A stretch of DNA of 64,000 bases from Streptomyces rugosispiralis (GTDB taxonomy: Bacteria > Actinomycetota > Actinomycetes > Streptomycetales > Streptomycetaceae): assembly GCF_024505145.1 (NCBI RefSeq), contig NZ_JANIAA010000008.1, positions 62,001 to 126,000 of the forward strand, read 5' to 3'. Below the pieces are notes generated by a model. That model was not told the DNA's origin, searched no databases, and worked only from the letters and a program-made list of their open reading frames with translations. Below, piece by piece: positions 1 through 8,790 of this stretch. The translations under genes and the position numbers were made by a program. Position 1 is the stretch's first letter. The number at the start of each line of letters is the position of its first letter.

Positions 1-835
1 CGGGCAGCGGCTGGAGTACCGCCACCGGCGAGTGGCGGGCCCAGCGGCGCAGCAGCCGCGGAATCGCGCCGCCGCGCCACCCCGGGCCCACCCCGTCCGA
101 GAGGACCAGCATCACGGTGCGGCCGGAGGTGTCGGTGAGCTGGCGGGCGGTGCGGCGCGGGGCGCCGGGGGCGTACGGGCGCGCCCTGAGCACCGGCCGG
201 TCCTCGTGGGCGCTGTCCAGGCCGTAGGTCCGTACGGAGCGGAAGGCGCCCTGTCGCTCCAGCAGTCCGCGCACCTCGGCGGCGAGCTGCTGCCACAGCA
301 CCATCGACGGGCCGTCGTCCACGATGAGCGCGACGCTCAGCCAGCGCTCCGGGCGGGGGCGCAGCACCACGTCCGGCAGACCGGTCTCGGCGATCCACTC
401 GGCGGTGGCGGTCTCGTCGACGCGGAAGGACGTGCGGGACGGCACACTGCGCCGCAGCGGTCGCAGCGCGCGGGAGAGCCGGCGCGTCCCGGGGAGCGCC
501 CGGACGCCCCGGACGCCGACGGCGCGGGCCGGGCGAGCCGTGGCGGGCCGCGCGACGCCGGGGGCGTAGAGCCCGGCGGGGACGAGGGGTCCCGGCTCGG
601 GTTCGCCGGGGGTGAGTGGCCCGGTGGGCTGCCGCTGGGCGCCCTTCGCCTCGTCCTCGCCGTCGGCCGCGCCGGAGGCGGGGGCGGCGGAACGCCGGGC
701 CGGCGCCGGTTCGTCGCCGTCCCCCTCGCCGCGCGCCGGGGCGGTGGTGGCGGCGAACCACAGGACGTCGCGCAGCTCCACCTCGGAGAGTTCGACCCCC
801 GCGTCCTCCAGCAGGGCGCACAGCCGCTCGATCAT
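1..835 (-). CDS. vWA-like SAV_2336-type protein of a VMAP conflict operon (3' end cut)
   Basis: Reading leftwards from ATG 835 the protein begins MIERLCALLEDAGVEL, a short helical N-terminal domain, followed by an Ala/Pro/Arg-rich linker. A vWA-like fold follows with the metal-site-like segment IVDDGPSMVLWQQL near residue 175 and a later LVLSDGVGPGWR strand. This matches actinobacterial SAV_2336 N-terminal-domain proteins, which sit beside MoxR ATPases. Its ATG overlaps the MoxR stop by four bases (ATGA), so translation is coupled. vWA proteins partner MoxR ATPases as substrate or metal-binding adaptors; here it is probably the third component of the caspase-VMAP system. The canonical DxSxS MIDAS reads DDGPS, so metal binding may be altered. 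The C-terminus lies outside the window. Confidence 0.7.
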   Translation of the reverse strand, partial: MIERLCALLEDAGVELSEVELRDVLWFAATTAPARGEGDGDEPAPARRSAAPASGAADGEDEAKGAQRQPTGPLTPGEPEPGPLVPAGLYAPGVARPATARPARAVGVRGVRALPGTRRLSRALRPLRRSVPSRTSFRVDETATAEWIAETGLPDVVLRPRPERWLSVALIVDDGPSMVLWQQLAAEVRGLLERQGAFRSVRTYGLDSAHEDRPVLRARPYAPGAPRRTARQLTDTSGRTVMLVLSDGVGPGWRGGAIPRLLRRWARHSPVAVLQPLP

Positions 836-1794
836 TGCGCGTCGACTTCGTTCAGCGAGCGGAAGAGCTTGTCGAGGACGTCCTGGTCGACCCGCACCCC
901 GGAGGAGCGCAGCCGGACCGCGTTGAGCAACTGGTCGGTGGCCAGCTCCCGCTCGTTGCGCCGGGACACGAAGTCGGCGATCAGCTCCTGGGCCCGCGCG
1001 CCGACCTCCTCGCCCAGATGCATGGTGACGATCTGCCGGAGCTGCGCCTCGTCGGGCTGCTTGAGGTCCAGCCGGACGCAGCGGCGCAGAAACGCCGGGG
1101 GGAACTCGCGCTCGCCGTTGCTGGTGATGACGACGACGGGGAAGACGGAGCAGCTGACCCAGCCGCTGGTGATCCCGACCTTCTCCCGGGAGCCGGCGTA
1201 CTGCACATGGACCGTCTCCCCCTTCCCCAGCCGGGCCAGCTCCGGAATCTCGAACTCGCCCTCCTCGAAGACCGTGAGGAGGTCATTGGGCAGGTCGACA
1301 TCGCCCTTGTCGAGCTCGTCCACGAGCAGCACCCGCGGCTTTTCGGCCGGGAGCAGCGCGGTGCCGAGCGCGCCCAGCCGCAGATAGTCGCCGATGTCCG
1401 GCTCGGTCCCGGCGGTCTCGTCGGCGCGCCGCTTGAGGGAGGCTTCGCGCAGCCTGCCCACCGCGTCGTACGAGTAGAGGCCCTCGGTGAGCGTGGAGCG
1501 GCTGTTGACCGGCCAGTGCAGCACCTCGCCCAGCATCAGCTCGCGCGCGATGGCGTGGGCCAGGGTCGACTTGCCGGTGCCGGGGCGGCCGGTGACCAGC
1601 AGCGGGCGGTGCAGATGCAGCGCCATGTTGACGACGTCGCGGTCCTCGTCGGAGATCAGATACGGCAGCGGCCGCTCCTTGTCCCGGCGCCGCGCGTCAT
1701 CGCCGAAGCGCCGCCACGGCGGGGCGGGCGGCCAGGTCTGCACCTCGTGGGGCCGGGTGTCGCCGCCCTGGAAGAGCCTCCAGTCCTGTGCCAT
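832..1794 (-). CDS. MoxR-type AAA+ ATPase
   Basis: 320 aa starting MAQDWRLFQGG. Walker A GRPGTGKST is at residues 69-77 and Walker B VLLVDELDK near 154-162; a sensor-1-like segment VVITSNGEREFP and an arginine-finger region FLRRCVRLDL follow. This is the layout of MoxR ATPases that remodel partners together with vWA proteins. ATG 1794 was preferred over an upstream in-frame ATG (1866) because the longer form would read into the caspase gene. The gene starts 17 bp after the caspase-VMAP stop and overlaps the vWA-like gene by four bases. By analogy with MoxR-vWA-VMAP systems it would control activation of the caspase effector; that role is inferred. Confidence 0.85.
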   Translation of the reverse strand: MAQDWRLFQGGDTRPHEVQTWPPAPPWRRFGDDARRRDKERPLPYLISDEDRDVVNMALHLHRPLLVTGRPGTGKSTLAHAIARELMLGEVLHWPVNSRSTLTEGLYSYDAVGRLREASLKRRADETAGTEPDIGDYLRLGALGTALLPAEKPRVLLVDELDKGDVDLPNDLLTVFEEGEFEIPELARLGKGETVHVQYAGSREKVGITSGWVSCSVFPVVVITSNGEREFPPAFLRRCVRLDLKQPDEAQLRQIVTMHLGEEVGARAQELIADFVSRRNERELATDQLLNAVRLRSSGVRVDQDVLDKLFRSLNEVDAQ

Positions 1795-1811
1795 CTTCTT
1801 CGTCTCTTCCT

Positions 1812-4046
1812 TCAGGGTGCGGACAGGTCGAGTTGGTCGGGGAGCGGGCGGTGCGGATCGTCCCACAGGAGGGCCATATGCCTGCCGTGGTGGCTCTCAT
1901 CGGCCTCGCTCGCCGACCGGAGTTTGCGTAGGTGCTGAGGCAGGGACCTCAGCCGTTCGGTGCGGAGCAGGGCCTCCAACTCGGCCTGCGCGGCGGCGCC
2001 CTCCGCCTCGCCATGCCAGATGAGGACGGGCACTCCGCCGAACAGACAGGCGTTGAAGACCTCCGAACGAGCCCGCACCGGGGAGGTCATCACCACGCCC
2101 GGAGCGTCCTCCTGGCCCTGGAGGTCGCCGTTGACCTGCTTGAACGTCTCGTAGTGGGCGGACAGCCAGTGCAGATCCCCGGTGCCCGCCGTACCGGCCC
2201 GCTCCCAGCGCCGCTCCCACAGATGCCGCTGATGTTCCCGGAGTTCGGTGCAACGCACGACGACCGGATAGTCCGTGCCGAGCGAACGCTCCAGCGGCCC
2301 CTCGGCGTCGAGCTGCCAGCGGTGCACGGCCAGTTCCAGGTCGGTGGGGGTCACGAAGAACTCCACCAGCGTGTCATGGGTGCGGGCATGGCCGCTCAGG
2401 AGGTGGTCGAGGCCACGCTGTATCTCCTCCAGCGAGGCGGGCGTGTCCACCTTGGCCAGGGAGTTGACGTGGTCACCGCGCCGCGACCAGACCTCATAGG
2501 TGCGCCGCTGCCCGTCCCCGCTCGGTGCGTGGAGCCGTATCTGGATGCTCCCCCAGCCACCGCCGGGAGGTGCCCCCTCGTCCGTGACGGTGTCCGGGTC
2601 GGCTCGTACGCGCTCGGCGTGCTCCTGCGCTTCACCGCGCCGTTCGTGCAGCTGACCCTCGAGATCGATCCGCTTGGCGCACTCCAGCGACCATGCTTGC
2701 AGTTCCCCCGCGACCGCTCCCCCGCGGAGCGCGGCGAAGTGCTCCACGACGCGCAGCAGCTGCGGGAGTTGTTTCGGCGGCGGGAGCAGCACGGCTTCGA
2801 GGTCGTCGACCAGCGCGGCCGGTTCGAGGGACGACAGGGCCATGGTGGGGTACTTGTCGCGGGCGACCTCGGCGAAGTCGTGCCGCCCCCGCCGCCCCAG
2901 CCGCTCCAGCAGCCCGGCCAGCTCCGTGTACTCGGCGCGGGTCAGCCACTGGTTCTGCAGCACATGGCACGCCTTGCGGATCTCCGCGCGGACCGGGGCC
3001 TGTGCGCTGAGTTCGGCGAGGAGGGTGACGGTGCCGTGCGGGTTCTCCAGCGCCCAGTCGACCAGTTCCTCGGCCGAGGGGGGCGTCGTGGTGGGCGGGT
3101 CGGTGGCGAACTGCTCGCAGAGCCCGACGACCACCTCCGCCGCGCGGCCGGGTTCCGCCCCCAGCAGCGCGCCGATCGCGTGGATCAGCTTGCCGCGCTC
3201 CCGCCGCTGCTGCTCGTCCAGCGGCGAACGGGGCGGGCCGAGCGGGACGTCCTCGCCGTTCCCGTCCCCCCTGCTGATGTGCACGGTCGGGAACTGCCGC
3301 AGGCCCTCGTCCCGGCCCAGCCGCGCGAACTCGTCCCGGACCCCCTGCCACACCCGGTCGAGGTCCGGCACCGCGCCACCGGCGGAGGCCGCTTCGAGCT
3401 GCCGTAACAGCACGGAGGTGAACAGGCCCGCGCCCTGCTGGTTCTTGGACACCGCCCCGGGCCGGCAGGCGCGCATCCAGTAGATCTCGCGGGCCCGGTT
3501 GATCTCCGGCTTCCTGGTGAGTTCGTCCGGGGCGGCGACCATCATGTGGGTACGGAGGGGCAGGGCCTGCCAGCAGGCGTCGATGATCACGGTGACCCGG
3601 CCCACGCCCTGCTTCGGCAGATGCTCGGTGCGCAGCAGCGTCATCAGGTTCTGCGCGTCGAGCCCCCGCATGTCCTGGTCCCGCGTCTCCGGGTACAGCA
3701 GGCTCCAGCGGCCGCCCGGGGCCTGTACGCCGTGCCCCGCCCAGTAGATCCACAACCGGTCCGCGTCGAGGGAGCGCAGCTCCTCCATGAAGACCTTACG
3801 GATGGTGGGGCCGTCCGCCGGGCGGTAGTCGCGGTCCGCCGCTTCCACGGCGGCCTTGTTGCCCTCCGTGGGCGAGGCCAGCAGGCGGACGTTCTCCGGC
3901 GGCACACCGAGCCCGGTCAGCCATGTCCGCATCGCGAGCGCGTCGTTCACCGGACCGTCGAGGGTCCAGCCGTCGCTGCCGCTGTACCGCTCGACCGCCA
4001 CGATCACGGCGTGGGTGCGGCGCCAGTCGTGCTCCACCGCTGTCAC
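1812..4046 (-). CDS. Caspase-like (C14) protease fused to VMAP domains
   Basis: 744 aa from a GTG that overlaps the upstream hydrolase stop (GTGA). Residues about 10-265 form a caspase-fold domain with the catalytic His in WIYWAGHGVQ (H105) and Cys in VTVIIDACWQA (C158). A helical segment of roughly 85 aa (about 280-370) resembles an effector-associated domain. The C-terminal third, with GVVMTSP, GVPVLIWH and HMALLWDDP, matches the C-terminal domain of vWA-MoxR-associated proteins (VMAP-C). Family knowledge: VMAP links a MoxR/vWA switch to an effector in bacterial conflict systems. Inference: the caspase is the death effector, released when the ATPase-vWA pair senses invasion. There is no signal peptide, so it acts in the cytoplasm. 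Confidence 0.85.
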   Translation of the reverse strand: MTAVEHDWRRTHAVIVAVERYSGSDGWTLDGPVNDALAMRTWLTGLGVPPENVRLLASPTEGNKAAVEAADRDYRPADGPTIRKVFMEELRSLDADRLWIYWAGHGVQAPGGRWSLLYPETRDQDMRGLDAQNLMTLLRTEHLPKQGVGRVTVIIDACWQALPLRTHMMVAAPDELTRKPEINRAREIYWMRACRPGAVSKNQQGAGLFTSVLLRQLEAASAGGAVPDLDRVWQGVRDEFARLGRDEGLRQFPTVHISRGDGNGEDVPLGPPRSPLDEQQRRERGKLIHAIGALLGAEPGRAAEVVVGLCEQFATDPPTTTPPSAEELVDWALENPHGTVTLLAELSAQAPVRAEIRKACHVLQNQWLTRAEYTELAGLLERLGRRGRHDFAEVARDKYPTMALSSLEPAALVDDLEAVLLPPPKQLPQLLRVVEHFAALRGGAVAGELQAWSLECAKRIDLEGQLHERRGEAQEHAERVRADPDTVTDEGAPPGGGWGSIQIRLHAPSGDGQRRTYEVWSRRGDHVNSLAKVDTPASLEEIQRGLDHLLSGHARTHDTLVEFFVTPTDLELAVHRWQLDAEGPLERSLGTDYPVVVRCTELREHQRHLWERRWERAGTAGTGDLHWLSAHYETFKQVNGDLQGQEDAPGVVMTSPVRARSEVFNACLFGGVPVLIWHGEAEGAAAQAELEALLRTERLRSLPQHLRKLRSASEADESHHGRHMALLWDDPHRPLPDQLDLSAP

Positions 4047-5314
4047 TTCGGCAGCTCCGGGGCCAGCAGGTCGTACAGCCGCTGGTGGGCGAAGTACGAG
4101 GTGTGGGCGCGCGGGAAGGGCTGGCGGGTGTTGACGCGCAGATCGGTGACCCGGCCGGGGAAGACCTTCTCGCCGACGAAGCCGAGCAGATCCCGCTCGT
4201 CGTAGACGTTGATCCAGCGGGGGAAGGCGCCGGGCAGCGGTTCGTCGCGGCGCAGCGCGGTGAGCGCGTCCAGCTCGTAGAGGAACGGCGCCTGGGAGCC
4301 GACCGTCACCAGCAGCTCCACCCCGGCGGGCGGCTCGGGCTCGGCGAGCAGATCGACGCAGGCGATACCGCCGAGGCTGTGGGCGAGCAGCACCACCGGG
4401 CCGTTCCCCGACTCGACCGCGTCGCGCACCGCCGCCCGGATCGCGGCGCGCACCCCGGCGCCGCGCACCTGGTAGCGGAGGATGTCGCCGCTGGCCGGGA
4501 CGGACTTGGTGGTGATGCCGCCACGGAACGTGTGGGCCAGTGCGGACAGCGGTGACAGGTAGGAGTTGAGCGCCCGTACGGCGACGCCCTTCGCGGCACC
4601 GGCGACGAATCCGCCCCGGTCGGTGCCGCCCAGCTGATCGGTGAGCGCGCCGACGACCGTGTCGCGGTCGGCGCCGTCCACCGCGAGCGGCTCGTCGTCG
4701 CCGTACGGGCCCTCGGCCAGCTGGACGGCCAGGGCGTACACGGCGCGGGCCGCGATGGGCTCGATGCCGTCGGCGGGCGAGGTGCCGCCGAGGCTGCCGG
4801 AGATCTCGTCGGCCACGCGGTCGGCGGCCTCCTCCAGATGCGGCGCGAGGTCCGCGACGAGCCGGGGCAGGCTGCCACCGGTCTGCCCGGGGTCGGGCGC
4901 CACCGGCTCCAGCGTCAGCCCGCGCACCGTGTCGGCGACGGTCTCCCAGGGGTCGACACGGCCGGGCACGAAGCCCGTCTCCTCGCCGTCGTCGTGCGCC
5001 GCCTGCGCGAACTCCCGCAGCTCCGCGAGCGGATCCACCTCGAGCAGCGCCCATACGGCCAGCGGATCGTCCTCGTCCAGTACGCCGTCACCGCCGACGC
5101 CCACGCCGTCACCGCCGACGCCCCGGTTCTTGGTGCGCACCGGGAGCGACGCCCCGCCGAGCCCCAGCGAGGCTCCGTGCTCCTCGCCCCAGAAGCAGCG
5201 GGCGACCTTGATCTCGGCTCTCACCCGCCCCAGGCCGCTCACGACCCGCGCGAAGCTCTTCTCGTACGACTTGGCCCGGACCCCCGTGCCGTGGACGAAG
5301 ACGACGCTTGTCAC
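4043..5314 (-). CDS. Alpha/beta hydrolase, first gene of the VMAP operon
   Basis: 423 aa from GTG 5314, preceded by a G-rich Shine-Dalgarno about 4-10 nt upstream; an ATG at 5383 would add 23 unlikely residues. The N-terminus TSVVFVHGTGVRAKSY carries the oxyanion HG motif, and the nucleophile elbow AHSLGG lies near residue 313. A late NVYDERDLLGF segment offers acidic candidates and an HTSYFAH segment offers the catalytic His. A Gly/Val/Asp repeat (VGGDGV twice) sits near residue 70. Its stop overlaps the caspase GTG start, so it is the first cistron of the conflict operon. It may be a second effector (lipase or esterase) or may process a signal; the substrate cannot be inferred. Confidence 0.72.
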   Translation of the reverse strand: MTSVVFVHGTGVRAKSYEKSFARVVSGLGRVRAEIKVARCFWGEEHGASLGLGGASLPVRTKNRGVGGDGVGVGGDGVLDEDDPLAVWALLEVDPLAELREFAQAAHDDGEETGFVPGRVDPWETVADTVRGLTLEPVAPDPGQTGGSLPRLVADLAPHLEEAADRVADEISGSLGGTSPADGIEPIAARAVYALAVQLAEGPYGDDEPLAVDGADRDTVVGALTDQLGGTDRGGFVAGAAKGVAVRALNSYLSPLSALAHTFRGGITTKSVPASGDILRYQVRGAGVRAAIRAAVRDAVESGNGPVVLLAHSLGGIACVDLLAEPEPPAGVELLVTVGSQAPFLYELDALTALRRDEPLPGAFPRWINVYDERDLLGFVGEKVFPGRVTDLRVNTRQPFPRAHTSYFAHQRLYDLLAPELPK

Positions 5315-5476
5315 CGATCCCCCCAGATCGTCCAGATCCCACCGCGACCACGAGCCCATCACTTTAACCGGTGATGACCCCATGTGGCCCCCGGACTACG
5401 GGGCCCGCCCCGGTCCATCCGGTCTACGGCCCCTTCCCGGCGGCCCCCACCCGGCTCACGGCCCGGACTACCCGGC

Positions 5477-6739
5477 TCAGCCTCCGGAGGTGTCCAGCTC
5501 CGCGTCCGCGCCGACGCCCGCGCGGTCGTACGGGTCGTCCAGCCAGCCGTCGGGCAGCACCACCCGGTTGCGGCCGGAGGTGCGGCCGCGCGGGCCGTCG
5601 GCGCCGGGGGGCCACTCCTGGTCCAGGTCCAGCTCGGCCAGCAGGGCGTCCAGCTCGGCGAGGGACGAGGTGATCGCCAGCCGCTTGCGCATCTCCGAGC
5701 CCACCGAGAAGCCCTTGGTGTACCAGGCGACATGCTTACGGAAGTCGATCACACCGCGTTCCTCGTCCTCCAGCCACTCGGCGAGCAGCTCGGCGTGGCG
5801 GCACATCACGGCCGCGACCTCCTTGAGCGTCGGCCGCGCGTACGCCGGGGCCCCCGGGCCGGACATTGGCGCCCCGGGGCCGGACACCGACGCCTCGCCG
5901 CCCGGTTCGAACGCGGCCACCAGGTCGCCGAAGAGCCAGGGCCGCCCCAGGCAGCCGCGCCCGACGACCACGCCGTCACAGCCCGTCTCGCGCATCATCC
6001 GGACCGCGTCGTCGGCGGACCAGATGTCGCCGTTGCCCAGCACCGGGATCTCGGGGACGGTCTCCTTCAGGCGGGCGATCGCCTCCCAGTCGGCGGTGCC
6101 GCCGTAGTGCTGGGCCGCGGTGCGGCCGTGCAGGGCGATCGCGGTCACGCCCTCCTCGACCGCGATCCGGCCCGCGTCGAGGTAGGTGATGTGGTCGTCG
6201 TCGATGCCCTTGCGCATCTTCATGGTCACCGGCAACGGGCCCGCCGCGGTCACGGCCTCGCGCAGGATCGAGCGCAGCAGATGCCGCTTGTACGGGAGCG
6301 CCGAGCCGCCGCCCTTACGGGTCACCTTGGGCACCGGGCAGCCGAAGTTGAGGTCGATGTGGTCGGCGAGGTCCTCGTCCACGATCATCTGGACGGCCTT
6401 GCCGACGGTCATCGGGTCCACCCCGTACAGCTGGATGGAGCGCGGCTTCTCGGTGCCGTCGAAGTGGATCAGCCGCATCGTCTTGGCGTCCCGCTCCACC
6501 AGCGCCCGGGTGGTGATCATCTCGCTGACGAACAGCCCGCGGCCGCCGGAGCCCCTGCCTCCCGGGGGATAACCCCCGGACCCCCAGCCGACGCCTTCGG
6601 CGAATTCCCTGCACAGGGTGCGGAACGGAGCGTTGGTGATCCCGGCCATCGGTGCCAGAACGACCGGCGGCTGGACCGTATGCGGTCCGATCCGCAGCTG
6701 CGTCCGCTCCGTGTGCGGCGTCTGCGGCGATTGCGTCAT
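5477..6739 (-). CDS. dusB: tRNA-dihydrouridine synthase (DusB family)
   Basis: 420 aa, FMN-dependent reduction of uridines in tRNA. Visible motifs are VVLAPMAGITNAPFR at the N-terminal FMN barrel strand, NFGCPVPKVTRKGGGSAL with the catalytic Cys, ALHGRTAAQHYGG, and GNGDIWS / GVVVGRGCLGRPW for phosphate binding. ATG 6739 follows AGGAAGC at a good distance. About residues 45-62 form a Gly-rich insertion (GWGSGGYPPGGRGSGGRG) between the first strand and the conserved LFVSEMITTRAL, where relatives go directly from one to the other. A second low-complexity insertion (GAPMSGPGAPAYARP) lies in the C-terminal helical domain. Confidence 0.92.
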   Translation of the reverse strand: MTQSPQTPHTERTQLRIGPHTVQPPVVLAPMAGITNAPFRTLCREFAEGVGWGSGGYPPGGRGSGGRGLFVSEMITTRALVERDAKTMRLIHFDGTEKPRSIQLYGVDPMTVGKAVQMIVDEDLADHIDLNFGCPVPKVTRKGGGSALPYKRHLLRSILREAVTAAGPLPVTMKMRKGIDDDHITYLDAGRIAVEEGVTAIALHGRTAAQHYGGTADWEAIARLKETVPEIPVLGNGDIWSADDAVRMMRETGCDGVVVGRGCLGRPWLFGDLVAAFEPGGEASVSGPGAPMSGPGAPAYARPTLKEVAAVMCRHAELLAEWLEDEERGVIDFRKHVAWYTKGFSVGSEMRKRLAITSSLAELDALLAELDLDQEWPPGADGPRGRTSGRNRVVLPDGWLDDPYDRAGVGADAELDTSGG

Positions 6740-6792
6740 GGGATCAGCTTCCTCGTGCGTACTACGGTGGGAGGGCGGGGCCGATCTCTCAT

Positions 6793-6880
6793 TGTCCCGC
6801 ACCCGCGGAAGGGAACGTGTCCCGCACCCGCGGGAGGGTGTCCCGCAGCCGAGAGAGGGTGTCCCGCACCCGCGAGAGGG
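6793..6880. repeat. Degenerate 21-bp tandem repeats upstream of exporter
   Basis: Four imperfect copies of a unit resembling TGTCCCGCACCCGCGAGAGG occupy most of the space between the divergent dusB and exporter genes. Copy length varies 21-23 bp. They could be binding sites for a regulator or simple slippage products. Confidence 0.7.
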
Positions 6881-6934
6881 ACCGAAAGGGCGGTGATGAC
6901 CGCCGCGCCGACGGTATCGATGTAGCGTTCAACC

Positions 6935-8425
6935 ATGCGTGAGCTCAGCCATCGGCGGCGCATGCTTGTGCTGGCGATCTGCTGCATGAGCCTGCTGCTC
7001 GTCAGCCTCGACAACACGGTTCTCAATGTCGCGCTGCCCTCGATACGGAGTGATCTGCACGCTTCCGTCTCGGGGATGCAGTGGACGATCGACGCCTACA
7101 CCCTGGTCCTCGCCGCCCTGCTGATGCTCTCGGGGTCGACGGCCGACCGGGTGGGACGCAAGCGCACCTTCCAGACCGGGCTGGTGATCTTCACCCTCGG
7201 ATCGGGGCTGTGCAGCCTCGCGCCCAACCTGGAGACGCTGGTCCTCTTCCGCATGGTGCAGGCGATCGGCGGTTCGATGCTCAACCCCGTCGCCATGTCG
7301 ATCATCACCAACGTCTTCACCGAGCCCAGGGAGCGGGCCCGCGCCATCGGGGTCTGGGGCGGGGTCGTCGGCATCAGCATGGCGGCCGGGCCGATCGTGG
7401 GCGGGCTGCTGGTGGAGTCCGTCGGCTGGCGCTCGATCTTCTGGATAAACATTCCGGTCGGGCTCGCGGCGCTGCTCCTCACCGCCCGTTACGTCCCCGA
7501 GTCGCGTGCCCCCCGGCCGCGCCGGGCCGACCCCGTCGGCCAGCTACTGGTCATCGCGGTGCTGGGCACCCTCACGTACGCGATCATCGAGGCGCCGGAC
7601 CGCGGCTGGGACTCGCCGCTGATCGCCGCCTGCGCGGGGATCGCCACCCTGGGACTGTTCGCGCTGATCCACTACGAGCGGCGGCGTGCGGAACCGCTGA
7701 TCGATGTGCGGTTCTTCCACAGCGCGCCGTTCAGCGGGGCGACGGTCGTCGCGGTGTGCGCCTTCGCGGCGCTCGGCGGCTATCTCTTCATGAACACGCT
7801 CTATCTCCAGGACGTGCGCGGGCTCGACGCGCTGCACGCCGGGCTGTGGATGCTGCCCATGGCGTTCATGTGCTTCGTCTGCGCGCCGCTGTCCGGACGG
7901 CTGGTGGGCGCCCGCGGACCACGGCCGTCGATGCTGGTGGCCGGGGTGGCCATAACGGCCAGCGGGGTCCTGTTCGCCGTCTTCGACGCCCAGGCGAGCG
8001 ATGCGGGGCTGCTGATCGGCTATGTGCTGTTCGGCCTCGGCTTCGGCATGGTCAACGCGCCCATCACCAATACGGCGGTCTCCGGGATGCCACGCTCCCA
8101 GGCCGGGGTGGCCGCGGCCGTCGCCTCCACCAGCCGCCAGGTGGGCCAGTCGCTCGGCGTCGCGGTCATCGGCGCGGTGCTGGCGGCGGGCGCCGCGACG
8201 GCGGCGGCGGGCGGACTGGGCCACGCCGCCTCGCCCGCGGCCGCCGCGTCGTTCGTGGACGCGGCCCGTCCCGCGTGGTGGATCATCGCCGCGTGCGGTG
8301 CGGTCATCCTGCTGCTGGGGCTGTTGACCACGGGCCACTGGGCCGAGAAGACGACCCGGCACGCGGCCGCGCTGTTCGAGGAGGGCAAGCCGATGGGGCA
8401 GACCTCGGCGAACGCGAAGGCGTAA
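6935..8425 (+). CDS. MFS exporter, DHA2-like (14 TM)
   Basis: 496 aa, almost wholly hydrophobic helices. The first helix contains LLLVSLDNTVLNVALPSI, the D1 motif typical of DHA2 proton-driven drug exporters. GSTADRVGRKRTF is the loop 2-3 motif A, and GPIVGGLLVESVGWRSIFW is the antiporter motif C region. Fourteen segments can be traced and the C-terminus is short and charged. The gene is divergent from dusB with tandem repeats between them, and no adjacent regulator faces it. Substrate unknown; a role in drug or secondary-metabolite efflux is the usual inference. Confidence 0.85.
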   Translation: MRELSHRRRMLVLAICCMSLLLVSLDNTVLNVALPSIRSDLHASVSGMQWTIDAYTLVLAALLMLSGSTADRVGRKRTFQTGLVIFTLGSGLCSLAPNLETLVLFRMVQAIGGSMLNPVAMSIITNVFTEPRERARAIGVWGGVVGISMAAGPIVGGLLVESVGWRSIFWINIPVGLAALLLTARYVPESRAPRPRRADPVGQLLVIAVLGTLTYAIIEAPDRGWDSPLIAACAGIATLGLFALIHYERRRAEPLIDVRFFHSAPFSGATVVAVCAFAALGGYLFMNTLYLQDVRGLDALHAGLWMLPMAFMCFVCAPLSGRLVGARGPRPSMLVAGVAITASGVLFAVFDAQASDAGLLIGYVLFGLGFGMVNAPITNTAVSGMPRSQAGVAAAVASTSRQVGQSLGVAVIGAVLAAGAATAAAGGLGHAASPAAAASFVDAARPAWWIIAACGAVILLLGLLTTGHWAEKTTRHAAALFEEGKPMGQTSANAKA

Positions 8426-8472
8426 TGGGCGCGGGGGCGCCGGGGGGGTCGGCCCTCCGGCGGGCCCGTACC

Positions 8473-8768
8473 GCCTGCGGCGGGCCGTTCCCCACCCCGC
8501 CCCTTCCCGCGGCATCGATATGCGGCTCCGCCGCGTGGTGGGGCTCCGCCCCAGCCCCCGGCCGAACACCCCGGCCGGACTCGGCCACCCGCTGCACCGC
8601 CGGGGCCGCCCGCGACCGGCCCCACCGGTGCGGCCCGCCGTACCCCAGGGTCCAGAGACGGGCGGAGCCCCGGGGCATGGGGCCCGGGGGCGGAGTCCCA
8701 AGGAAACCGGGGCCCAGGGGCGCAGCCCCAGGTATCGGGAAGGGGCGGGGAGGGGAGAGATCCGCCGG
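8473..8768. repeat. Large intergenic inverted repeat, copy 1
   Basis: Left arm GCCTGCGGCGGGCCGTTCCC continues into CCGCCCCTTCCCG and GGGGCTCCGCCCC; the right arm carries the complements GGGGCGCAGCCCC and GGGAAGGGGCGGGGAGGGG. Additional GGGGCTCCGCCCC-type palindromes are nested inside. It lies between two convergent genes and is similar in sequence to the element at 11532-11694. Such palindromes are common between Streptomyces genes; a bidirectional-terminator role is inferred. Confidence 0.75.
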
Positions 8769-8790
8769 ACGCCCCCGGGGGCCCGGCGGG

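Noticed and set aside
1812..5054. Extension of the caspase gene to a 1080-codon frame
   Set aside because: The extra 336 codons are low-complexity Arg/Ala/Gly and overlap the hydrolase in another frame; the GTG at 4046 is the natural start.
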